From the NCBI GenBank assembly GCA_032717465.1, contig CM064632.1:28285480-28349479 (forward strand): a stretch of DNA of 64,000 nt, written 5' to 3'. The notes under the pieces were generated by a model. It did not search any database, was not told the origin of the DNA, and saw only the letters and a program-made list of their open reading frames with translations. Positions 56,270 through 64,000 of the stretch are shown here, piece after piece. Every line of letters starts with the position of its first letter. Position 1 is the first letter of the stretch. Source of the stretch: Coenobita brevimanus (lineage: Eukaryota; Arthropoda; Malacostraca; Decapoda; Coenobitidae). The position numbers were made by a program, and so were the translations under genes.

Positions 56270-57160
56270 CTCTCACTCTCTCTCTCTCTTTTCTTTTCAT
56301 CCTTCCCCTCTTTACTGGTTCATTCATCGTCTTTTTCTCTCCTTTCTCTCAACCTCCCTTTCTTTAGTCCTTCTTTATTTTCCCTCACTTTTATCACCTT
56401 TTCCTTCCCATTCCTCCTTCCTCCCCTCTCCCTATATTTTCTCTTCCTTTTTCGAGTCTTTCCTCTCCTCTTTCTCCACCTCTCCTCCCTGTACTTACCT
56501 CCCCTCCTCCATCTTCTCTGGACCCTGGAGGCCCTTGTAAAAAATAATGCTCTGTTTTGGCGTTGCTTTTTTTTTTTCTTTTTCACTGTTACGTTTCCTG
56601 ACTTTCGTACTTCGCGGTTTTATCTTACTTCCTTCCCTCTCTTTTTCTCTTTCTTCTCTCTATTTTCTCTCCTCTACACATCTTTCTCTCTTCATTTCTC
56701 TCTCTTCCTTTTTCCTCTTTCAGCCTTCTCTACTCTGCACATTATTCTTCATTCCTCCCTTTTCCTCTTTCCTCTCACTAGTTTCTCTCTTCTACATATT
56801 TTTCTCTCTTCATTCCTTACTCCCTCTCATTTCTCTCTCATCCTTCTCTCCTCTATACATCTTTCTCTCTCCATTTCTCCCTTTTCCTCATTTCTCTCTC
56901 TGTTTTTTCTCCTCTACAAGTCTCTCTCTCCATTTTTTTCCTTTTTCCTCTTTCATCCCTCTCTCCTCCACACACCTTTCTTTCTTCATCCCTCCCTTTT
57001 CCTCTTTCCTCTCTATCTTCTCTCCTCTACACATCTTTCTTTCTTCACTCCTCTCTTTTCCTTTTTCCTCTCTCATCCTTCTTGTACACACCTCCAGTCG
57101 CGAACTTCATCTTTCTCTCTTCATTCCTCCCTTTTTGTGTTCCTTCATTTCCCTCTCCCT
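56270..57160 (+). repeat. Polypyrimidine tract with ~60-bp minisatellite
   Basis: From 56640 on, units of about 60-70 bases repeat TCTCCTCTACACATCTTTCT, CTCTTCATTCCTCCCTTTTC and CTCTTTCCTCTC, about seven diverged copies. The 304- and 212-codon frames are Ser/Phe/Leu repetition from this DNA. Confidence 0.9.
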
Positions 57161-57227
57161 CGCATGTGATGGGTGGGGGCCATGACCATCCACTCACTCA
57201 ATGTAGTGTTATCTTTAATGTCTACGT

Positions 57228-57320
57228 TGAAAGACGAGTCATTTGGTTCCCTGTAACCCAAAGAAATCACCTATGGCGTTGGGAGGTAACCATACAGCCA
57301 ACAAGTGGACACTTGGGCTC
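57228..57320 (-). repeat. Dispersed ~80-bp repeat, inverted
   Basis: GAGTCATTTGGTTCCCTGTA, ACCCAAAGAAATCACCTATG then GCGTTGGGAGGTAACCATAC, the reverse of the block at 42998-43090. Confidence 0.6.
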
Positions 57321-57540
57321 GTAGTATCGTTGGTTTAGGTGGCTCCCGAAAATCTCTCCTTTAGCGATTTATTTTTGGGTATGACTGATTATTATTCTTT
57401 TTGTACGCGATTTATGCAAAGTCTAGTGAGTATGGCGGAATTTATGTAACACCGAAGAGGATATTAAGGTGTAAGAAACAAAATAAATCGCTTAGGAAAA
57501 GGTCTTAGGAAGCTTCCTTATCTGACTAGAATACCGGCCC
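57315..57540. mobile_element. Palindromic MITE, family M2
   Basis: Left GGGCTCGTAGTATCGTTGGT, GGCTCCCGAAAATCTCTCCT, TTAGCGATTTATTTTTGGGT; right AAATAAATCGCTTAGGAAAA, GGTCTTAGGAAGCTTCCTTA, TCTGACTAGAATACCGGCCC. Complete copy. Confidence 0.82.
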
Positions 57541-57600
57541 TGGTGGTCTAGTGGGTTAAGGCATGCCAACCGATTTGGCATTTTATGGGTCTGAGGGTCG
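57541..57600 (+). repeat. Candidate SINE S1 head fragment (tRNA-like A box)
   Basis: GGTGGTCTAGTGGGTTAAGG then CATGCC resembles a tRNA A-box region. The B box is not convincing. It sits exactly between two M2 MITEs. Confidence 0.4.
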
Positions 57601-57742
57601 TATTTTATGTGACATCACTAAGTCCGTAACGCATCTATCTTAGCGATTTAGTCTGCAGATTACACCTCAGTATCATCTTGTATGTTATCGCTGTAGTAAT
57701 AAATCGCTGAGGAGGAGGCAACACGAAGCCTCATATAGCACT
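57595..57742. mobile_element. Shortened M2-like MITE
   Basis: GGGTCGTATTTTATGTGACA, GTAACGCATCTATCTTAGCG then ATTTAGTCTGC; right AATAAATCGCTGAGGAGGAG then GCAACACGAAGCC. About 70 bases shorter than normal and more diverged. Confidence 0.55.
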
Positions 57743-57750
57743 CCAAGGGG

Positions 57751-57962
57751 TATACACTGTTCACTTTAACTCGGCCTAAAATTGTCATCTCTCCATCGTA
57801 CAATCTGAACTGTAACAATAGACTAACACTAGAATGTGGTGCTGGTCACGAGGACACGCAATGGAAAACATGCAGAGTCCTAGCGCTGTCTTATGCTGTC
57901 ACCGTGCTACTGGAAAAAGGCTGCTAAAGGACGAAAATTGGGGTCAAGTTATAGTGAGTGAA
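57751..57962. mobile_element. Palindromic MITE, family M1
   Basis: Left TATACACTGTTCACTTTAAC then TCGGCCTAAAATTGTCATCT; internal GTGCTGGTCACGAGGACACG; right GACGAAAATTGGGGTCAAGT then TATAGTGAGTGAA. Complete copy. Confidence 0.8.
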
Positions 57963-58330
57963 CTACAGTTGGGGTTCACTGCTAACATAACACAGCCCAA
58001 GAACGACTGGTCATCTTCGTCGTAAGTGTCTGAACAGAGTAGATTAGCATTAAGCCGTTACGATCCTGATATAAATAAAGAAGTGAATCAAGTATTCCCA
58101 TACAATACAAAGCCCCTTACCGTATAATAACCATACATATACTGTATAACTGACCTTGTGAGTAGATGGCTGGTTGTTGCGCTCGACACACCGGCATGGT
58201 ATGGGGAACACTTGTGTGACGTTATATCAAAAGCTGTCCATGCATGTGGAAGTTACAGAGCGGACAGAAAATTGCGGACGGACTGCCGGAACCGCGCAAA
58301 CCTATAGTCCCTGGTAATAAATAAAATAAA

Positions 58331-59884
58331 TCAATGCACTCCATCAATTCCTGGGGCTTTCCCCAAATTAACTTTCTTCATTGCTTCCACAACTTCTATC
58401 CTACTGATTTCTTCCTGTCTTCTCACCTCCCTCCTTCTCCCAGCCATTCCCCTGCCACTTATACTCGCATTACTTCCATCCTGTATGTTAAACAATTCCT
58501 TAAAGTGTTCTCTCCATCTGCTCACTTTTTCTCCCTTCTCCACTAGTAATCTACCATTTTTATCTTTCACTCCCCTGCTAACCTCACTTCCACCTTGTCT
58601 TACTCTCTTCACCTCTTTCCAGAACATCTTCTTACAGTCCCTCCACTTTACACTCAAATTCCTTCCAAATTCCTCATCCACTCTCTACTTACTCTCTCTT
58701 ACTAATTTTTTCACCTCTCTCTTTCTTTCTACATACAACTCTCTCTTCTGCCTCTCAACCTCTTCCACGCCCCTACTTCTCATCCATTCATTGTATGCTT
58801 TCTTCTTTTGTGACACAGCCTGTCTCACCTCTTCAGTCCACCACGCTGTTCCTTGCACCCCCCTCCGTCTTCTCTTCCTCCCACACACCACATCACATGC
58901 TGCACATATTACTTCTGCAAATATCCTGCACACACCTTCCACGTCCCCCATCTGCTCCAATTCATATTTGCCCAATCGTTCCTCCACTTCTCTCTTATAC
59001 TCTGCCTTTTTCTCATCCTCTTTTAACCTTTCCACCCTCCTTGCAACTACTCCTTCCTCTCGTCTTTCCCTTCTTCTATTCCTCCATCTTACTTGTATCC
59101 TAATTCTGGCCACCACCAAGTAGTGGTCAGAAAGTCCACTTCCCCAACCTCTAAAAGCTCTTGCATCCATTACACATCTTCGCATCCTTTCATCCACACA
59201 CACATAATCAATCATTGCCTTCCTTTCATTCAGTTCACTACCCACCCTTCTCATCACTCGCCATGTATACCTGTGGATCATTTTATGTTTGAAGAGGGTA
59301 TTGGCTATCACCAACCCCCTCCCAGCACTAATGTCCACTAACGCACTGCCATTCTCATCTATCGCAGCAGGCACACCCTACTCACCAACTATTCCATCCA
59401 CCTTCACATTCCCTACTTTACCATTCATATCACCGATCAAAAACACTCTCTCATTCCTTCCAAACTTTTCCAAGCACACTTCCACATTTGTCCAGAACTC
59501 TTCCCTCACTCTGCTAGCACGATCTTGCATTGGCGCATACACACACACAATCGCCCACATTTGTATTCCAACTTTCAACTTTACCCACACAATCCTTGAC
59601 CCAACTGATCCATACTGTCTTATGCTCTTCTTCCATCTTTTACTCACAACTATACATACTCCTTCCTTTGCCCTCTCATTCTCACCTACTCCTGCACATA
59701 TACCCCATCCATACTCCCATTCTCTCACACTTTCTCCTCTCCATTTTGTTTCAGTCATTCCACATACATCCACTTTTGCACCCTCAAGCACCTGGACAAT
59801 CTCTCTCTCTTTCACCTCATCATTCGCTCCTCTTACATTCCACGTAGCCATTACCAATTTCTTTGTCCGGTCCTTGGTCGTCAT
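58331..59884 (-). pseudogene. RTE-like LINE: APE-type endonuclease and start of reverse transcriptase
   Basis: On the minus strand one frame of about 518 codons from ATG at 59884 (a further in-frame ATG at 59851) is broken only by two stop codons, at 59375-59377 and 58682-58684. The endonuclease motifs are all visible in order: LVMATWNVRG (N), GMTETKW (E), VCVYAPMQ, FLIGDMNGKVG (D..N), KAMIDYVCVDE and GLSDHYLV (SDH). A long basic linker follows, then VVEAMKKVNLGKAPGIDGVH, the first RT block. Homology ends abruptly at 58331, so the catalytic RT core and 3' end are missing. Loss of the 3' end is the reverse of usual LINE truncation and suggests deletion or recombination. Probably the same family as the 3' ends at 27115 and 50040, though no region overlaps to prove it. 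Confidence 0.92.
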
Positions 59885-60056
59885 CGTTTGGTCAGTCCTT
59901 GTCCGAGGCTTCTTGTTTGTTTTTTTAGTTAGTTTTTTTCCGGGGAAGGGCACTAACACTCCGTCAACCCTTTTAGTCGCCTTTTACGACAAGCAGGGAT
60001 ACTGGGGGAGTATTCTTGAAAAATCCTCCTACCCCCAGGGGGGTAAATTAAATATT
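59885..60056 (-). other. 5' leader of the RTE-like LINE
   Basis: Minus strand: a GGGTAGGAGGATTTTT block, then CCCTGCTTGTCGTAAAAGGC and GACTAAAAGGG, a phrase I associate with the 5' regions of arthropod RTE-type elements. It can fold around CCC.../...GGG. T- and A-runs follow up to the ATG. Confidence 0.6.
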
Positions 60057-60124
60057 GCGAGGATTAGAACCAGCGCTTGTAACTGCGTGAGTACAGCAGC
60101 TTACCAACTGAGCCATTTAGGCGC
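60057..60124 (-). ncRNA. tRNA-like sequence upstream of the LINE leader
   Basis: Minus strand: begins GCGCCTAAATGGCTCAGTTG (A box TGGCTCAGTTGG) and closes with GGTTCTAATCC (B box, one base from the GGTTCGAATCC consensus) and TCGC, 68 bases in all. A D-stem GCT/AGC and a short CTGT/GCAG anticodon stem can be drawn; the T-stem and acceptor stem do not pair properly. It is therefore a tRNA-derived promoter or pseudogene, not a tRNA gene. Confidence 0.5.
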
Positions 60125-60179
60125 GTTTGAAAGAAATAAAAAATCGAAATAAAAGATGAGCGATGGAAGAAGGGGAATG

Positions 60180-61510
60180 AAGGACGTTTGACTCTTTTTG
60201 CCATCAACTTTCGTAATTTCATTTTACAATTTGGTTTCAGTTATCCTTTTATTTATATATATATTTTTTTACCTTTCCACCACAATCCTGGCATTTTTCC
60301 TTCGTCCATCCACCTCCACCTGTTACTGTTTTCCCTATGTCATCAACTTCTCCCTTTTCTTCCTTATTCATTCAATATTTTTCACAATTTTCTTGTCCAT
60401 GTACCCTAAGCCTTTTCCCGCCATCATCTCAATTTTTTCTTCAGTCTTCTCATTTTCCTTCGTCCATTAATTTTCCACAAAAATTTCCCATCTGACTTCA
60501 CTCTCCCACCACCACCCCTTTTTTTTCGTCCTCCAGTCTCCCTTACATTTCTCTTCAGTCCCCAAGGCTTATCAATTTATTCTTCAAAATTTTCCTGCTT
60601 CCCTTTCATTCACGAATTATCCCGAACAGATCTTATCATCAGTGGTACTACTTTCACCTTGTTACGTTCCCTATGTTTTTCTCCTTTCCTCATTCCCTCC
60701 ACCTGTCTCGTCTTTCTTATGTTTTTCATTTTTTCCGGTTCACTCCTTCTCTCAGTTATCCCTATCAGTAATAATTTTCTTTTTTTCTTATTATTTAATA
60801 TTTCTTCCTTCCCCTCTCTACTGCCTCTCAACGAAGTAAACTGTGATACATTACTAACTTTCAGAGGTGGCTTGGGTAAGTATCTGCCTTCTAACCCCCA
60901 GCTTAATATGATCACTCATGAATAATACATAGATTTTTTCTATATAGATATACTTTTTTTTCTCTCTATTTTTCAGAACTCGGATGATAAACATCTATAA
61001 ATATTCCCTTAATGTTACCTGCCTTTTCAGGTAGACAGTGTAGGCTAATATTTCCCTTTCCTCTTTCCTATGAAATTTCTATGATAGTTTTTCTACGCTG
61101 CATGGTGGTCTTCACGATTTCCTGCTGGCTTCGGGTGGAAGGTTTGGTCGGTGGGGGGGAGGGAGGGGAGGAGTCTTCCTGCTTTGCTATACTTAGCTGA
61201 CAGATTAGTTAATGTTAGTTATAACCTTCTATATACCAAACAGCCACGAACGGATCAACAGATATGTTGCTGTTTGTTTTCCGTTGTACTCCTTTGTACT
61301 CCTCAATTCCTCCCTGGTCATCTTTCCACTTTACCTGTTTTCCTCTTTATCCCTTAAATTTCCCCGGTTCTTAAACTTTCCCTCGCTTTTCTCATTTTCC
61401 CCATTTTTTCCTTCGCTTCTTCACATTTTCCGCTTTTTCTGGTCGTTGTTTTCAGTTGGTCAGGACACGCCGGAAGGGACGAATTTCAATGATTTCCACT
61501 AACATCACTG
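60180..61510. other. No gene seen; T/C-rich
   Basis: Weakly pyrimidine-rich sequence with T runs (60265-60272, 60520-60528, 60950-60960) and a G-rich patch at 61155-61175. Frames are Phe/Leu/Ser-rich and overlap; I recognise none. Confidence 0.5.
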
Positions 61511-61540
61511 TAATTAAACTTCCTCCCTGATGAGATTCCT

Positions 61541-61576
<36 letters not shown>
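61541..61576 (+). repeat. (TC)n microsatellite
   Basis: An uninterrupted TC run. Confidence 0.97.
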
Positions 61577-61579
<3 letters not shown>

Positions 61580-61639
61580 TCATCGCATAATTTCAGCATC
61601 ATCATCGCTAATCAGACAGTCTTATTGGGCATATACCTG

Positions 61640-62395
61640 TCATGTCTGGCCATCACATTTTTCTTTTCACTTCTCTTCCTCTTCCTCTTATCATGATTCC
61701 TTCTAGCCTATTCTTTTCATTTCTCTTCTCTTTCCCCTTCCACATCGGTTCCTTCTACCTTGTCCTCTCGCTTCCTTGTTTCCCTTGTTCTCCTCTTTTC
61801 CTTCCCTCTTTCCCTTCCCTTTGCCCCTTTCTCTATCCTTTATCTCTTCCCTTACCTCCTTTTCACTTTTCCTCTTCTTCTTTCCTTTCCCACTCACGCT
61901 TCTCTTTTCCCTCCTCTTCCTTTTGCCCTTCCCTCCCCTTCACTTTTCCCCCTACCTTCCTCTTCCGTTTCCCTTTACCTTCACATCACTTTTTCCCTTT
62001 CCCTCTTCTTCCTTTTCCCCTTCCCTCTTCCCCTCCCAATCCTCCTCTCCTCCTCCTCCTCCTCCTCCTCTCTCTTCCACTTCTTTCACCTTCCCGCTTT
62101 CTTTTCTCTTTCATTATTTCCCCTCCTTTCCCTTCTCCTTCCTATCCATTCCCTATTCTCTTCCTCTTAGAATTTCCATATTTTTCTTTCCTTCTTTTAA
62201 ATATTTTCTGACTCTTCTCTTCCTCTTTCCCCATCCCTTGTACTTTTCACTCACCCCTTTCATTTCTCTTTCCTTTCTCTATTTTCCCTATCTTCCCTTC
62301 CCTATCCTCTTTACCTTCTCCTCCACTGCCCATTCTATCCTCTCTCCCTCACTTCATCCCCTTTTCATCAATTTTCACTTCTCTTACCTCTGACC
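61640..62395 (+). repeat. Polypyrimidine tract with (CCT)n
   Basis: About 750 bases of C/T-rich sequence; (CCT)n at 62043-62070. Three overlapping frames of 136-205 codons are compositional. Confidence 0.9.
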
Positions 62396-62506
62396 CTGTG
62401 TTACACGAGCATGGATATTATTCTTGTAATTTCATTCTCGCTTTCTCTTCATGTTTTTATCTCACTATTTTTTCTTGTCTACCGGTATGTCAATCTATTC
62501 TTCAGG

Positions 62507-62510
<4 letters not shown>

Positions 62511-62554
<44 letters not shown>

Positions 62555-62559
62555 GTGCG

Positions 62560-62620
<61 letters not shown>
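62511..62620 (+). repeat. (GT)n microsatellite with GCGTGT variants
   Basis: About 110 bases of GT with GC substitutions near 62548, 62556 and 62564. Confidence 0.97.
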
Positions 62621-62623
<3 letters not shown>

Positions 62624-62837
62624 TTCTTCCAAGACAAACACGCATCCCTCTCACCACGCGTCTCACAAATGACTGCTACAAATTAAGGGCTTGCGAATAC
62701 AACAATACGAATACAAACCTTGGCTTCTATGGCGGCCACTCAGTCAGGGAGGCAAAGCGACCGAAACCATTAGCAGCAACTTGTCCATTTTCCGTGACGG
62801 TCGGTGCCGCGGCCTGAACGGAGGAGGTAAATGATCC

Positions 62838-63260
62838 AAAGTTTATGCCACCGTTGCCCGTAATTACCGAAATTCCAAACACACATCTGTCTGCCCTGTG
62901 CAATATTGGTCTGCAGTTCAGTGCCATGGCGTGTTTTATTCTTGTACCCGCGAAACGAAAGATTCTATTCCACGCACGACCCCGGCCTTGTGAACAGGTT
63001 TACAAAGCCTACATGTAACCTCTCCAGTTCCAATATCCTTGCTAACCTTAATGAATGTGAGTGACGGCTACAGGACTAGAATAATATTAAGCTTTAAGTA
63101 AAATCCCATCAGTAAAAATGAAATTACAGGTTTATGCCACCGTATCCCAAAATTCTACTTAAAAAAAAAAAATATAAAAAGTTGATTTATCTACCTGTGC
63201 AATACTAAGCGATGGCATCTATATTCTTGTTACCGCAAGACGATCTCATTCAGTTCTGAC
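62838..63260. repeat. Diverged direct repeat, ~290-bp period, ending in an R3 core
   Basis: GTTTATGCCACCGTTGCCCG ... CCCTGTGCAATATTGGTCTG ... TATTCTTGTACCCGCGAAAC (62838-62960) recurs as GTTTATGCCACCGTATCCCA ... ACCTGTGCAATACTAAGCGA ... TATTCTTGTTACCGCAAGAC (63131-63243). The second unit runs into an R3 core (AGACGATCTCATTCAGTTCT). Confidence 0.7.
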
Positions 63261-63301
63261 AGTCCTCAAGCAGCGTAGGGGTAAAATTAAAGGCTAATTT
63301 A

Positions 63302-63455
63302 AGACCTCTCCAGTTGGAAATACCTGTGCACCTCTCCAGTTCGAAAAAAAATTCTCAACCTCTCCAGTTGGAAAAACCTTTCTGCCTCTCCTTTTGGAAA
63401 AATCTCTCCACCTCTCCAGCTGGAAAAATCTCTCCATCTCTCCAGTCCGAAGTCT
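63302..63455 (+). repeat. ~29-bp minisatellite, five diverged copies
   Basis: The unit is CACCTCTCCAGTTGGAAAAA plus TCTCT with variation. A single CCTCTCCAGTTCCAATATCC at about 63018 may be an outlying unit. Confidence 0.85.
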
Positions 63456-63714
63456 CTCATAACCTTAACCAATTAAATCCATTTATTTTATTTTACTTAT
63501 TTATTTATTTTTTTTATAACTGCTACCATTATATTATCCTCATCTCATCTTAGGGGAAAATTTAAAACAGGATGGGTTAGATAATCATCACTGATTCCTT
63601 CACTCATAAATGTACTAACTTGAATAATTTGGTGGCTGTTTGAATTAATGGAAAAAAAAAAGGCATGTCATTATAGTTAGAATGTAAATACAATCGTCTG
63701 AGGGAAACAAAGAC

Positions 63715-63772
63715 ATACTATACTCTTTTTACACTGATCTGACCCAAAATTTCCTTCTCTTCACCTTAAACG
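63715..63772. mobile_element. M1 MITE left end
   Basis: ACTATACTCTTTTTACACTG then ATCTGACCCAAAATTTCCTT and CACCTTAAACG. The rest of the element is replaced by the LINE 3' end that starts at about 63777. Confidence 0.6.
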
Positions 63773-63776
63773 TAGA

Positions 63777-63878
63777 GTAGCAGACGAATGGAATAAGCTA
63801 CCTAGTAAAGTAGTTGCTGCCTCTTCCATTGAGAGTTTCAAGCATAGGCTAGATAAGCATATGACTAATAAGGGGTGG
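63777..63878 (+). pseudogene. LINE reverse transcriptase, extreme C-terminus
   Basis: Frame from 63777 reads VADEWNKLPSKVVAASSIES then FKHRLDKHM and TNKGW. The pattern V..WN.LP..VV.A.....FK..LD is the last block of Jockey/CR1-type LINE ORF2 proteins. Only about 100 bases remain, so it is a heavily 5'-truncated insertion, followed at once by poly(A). It is a different subfamily from the LINE at 1-2931, whose last block reads WKSLDKEIVQSKNLNKFK. Confidence 0.85.
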
Positions 63879-63902
63879 ATAAAAAAAAAAAAAAAAAAAA
63901 AA
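63879..63902 (+). repeat. Poly(A) tail of the LINE fragment
   Basis: About 23 As directly after the LINE C-terminus. Confidence 0.93.
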
Positions 63903-64000
63903 TCTTATAAGCAATATTAATTCGTAATTTTTCCTTTTCAGGTTACACTATGATAGTCTCTATTCTCCTTTCACACTTTCCTGTAAAATGTCCACACCAG

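Noticed and set aside
56255..57169. 304-codon hydrophobic frame
   Set aside because: Translation of a pyrimidine-rich ~60-bp minisatellite; no ordinary protein sequence.
62727..62927. 66-codon minus-strand frame with fairly ordinary composition
   Set aside because: It overlaps a diverged direct repeat (62838-63260), the equivalent frame is not kept in the other unit, and I recognise no domain or splice context.

Overview
The window looks like intergenic or repeat-rich DNA from an arthropod, most likely a decapod crustacean (crab or shrimp type). The basis is the LINE reverse-transcriptase families, which resemble those I know from decapod genomes, and an extreme load of microsatellites, long purine/pyrimidine tracts and minisatellites. 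I see no host protein-coding gene, rRNA, functional tRNA gene, CRISPR array or prokaryotic feature that I can support. Most long open frames here are translations of low-complexity or tandem-repeat DNA.

Layout. 1-2970: a decayed Jockey/CR1-type LINE split by a 773-bp inverted-repeat DNA transposon, ending in an (AC)n tail. 3070-5890: trinucleotide (ATC/ACC) low complexity. 6200-6660: two different palindromic MITEs side by side. 8494-9218: a complete but internally deleted hAT element with an exact 8-bp target duplication and a transposase C-terminal remnant. 9900-12730: purine-rich tract, (TA)n, and a 30-bp minisatellite joined to a SINE-like repeat. 16746-17216: a 30-bp minisatellite with alternating 60-bp order. 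18030-19290: a polypyrimidine tract switching to a polypurine tract. 20935-21790: a Jockey-type LINE 3' end. 23640-26200: polypyrimidine DNA. 27115-27716: the C-terminal end of an RTE-like LINE with a (GATA)n tail. 27807-28163: a MITE with a second, almost perfect 130-bp foldback inserted in it. 29451-41708: a near-identical ~6-kb sequence present twice around a 100-N gap, probably two unmerged contig ends. 41880-49080: repeats, two diverged minisatellites, further MITEs and one promoter-like cluster (48274-48410). 50040-50384: a second RTE-like 3' end, reversed. 51270-52260: GA-rich minisatellite with a recurring module. 53100-54600: ATC/ACC repeats with LINE remnants. 55460-57965: a cluster of MITEs. 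58331-60124: the 5' half (endonuclease) of the RTE-like LINE, reversed, preceded by a tRNA-like sequence. 61640-64000: polypyrimidine, (GT)n, diverged direct repeats and a last LINE 3' end with poly(A).

No genes work together here. The biology is mobile-element history: LINEs supplying retroposed 3' ends with microsatellite tails, and several MITE families inserted in or next to one another. The clearest results are the two DNA transposons whose target duplications can be read exactly (8494-9218 and 27998-28127), the transposon-in-LINE insertion at 855-1627, two abundant palindromic MITE families, a recurrent short motif seen at a dozen sites, and the probable assembly duplication. I did not find convincing evidence of a new multi-gene system.
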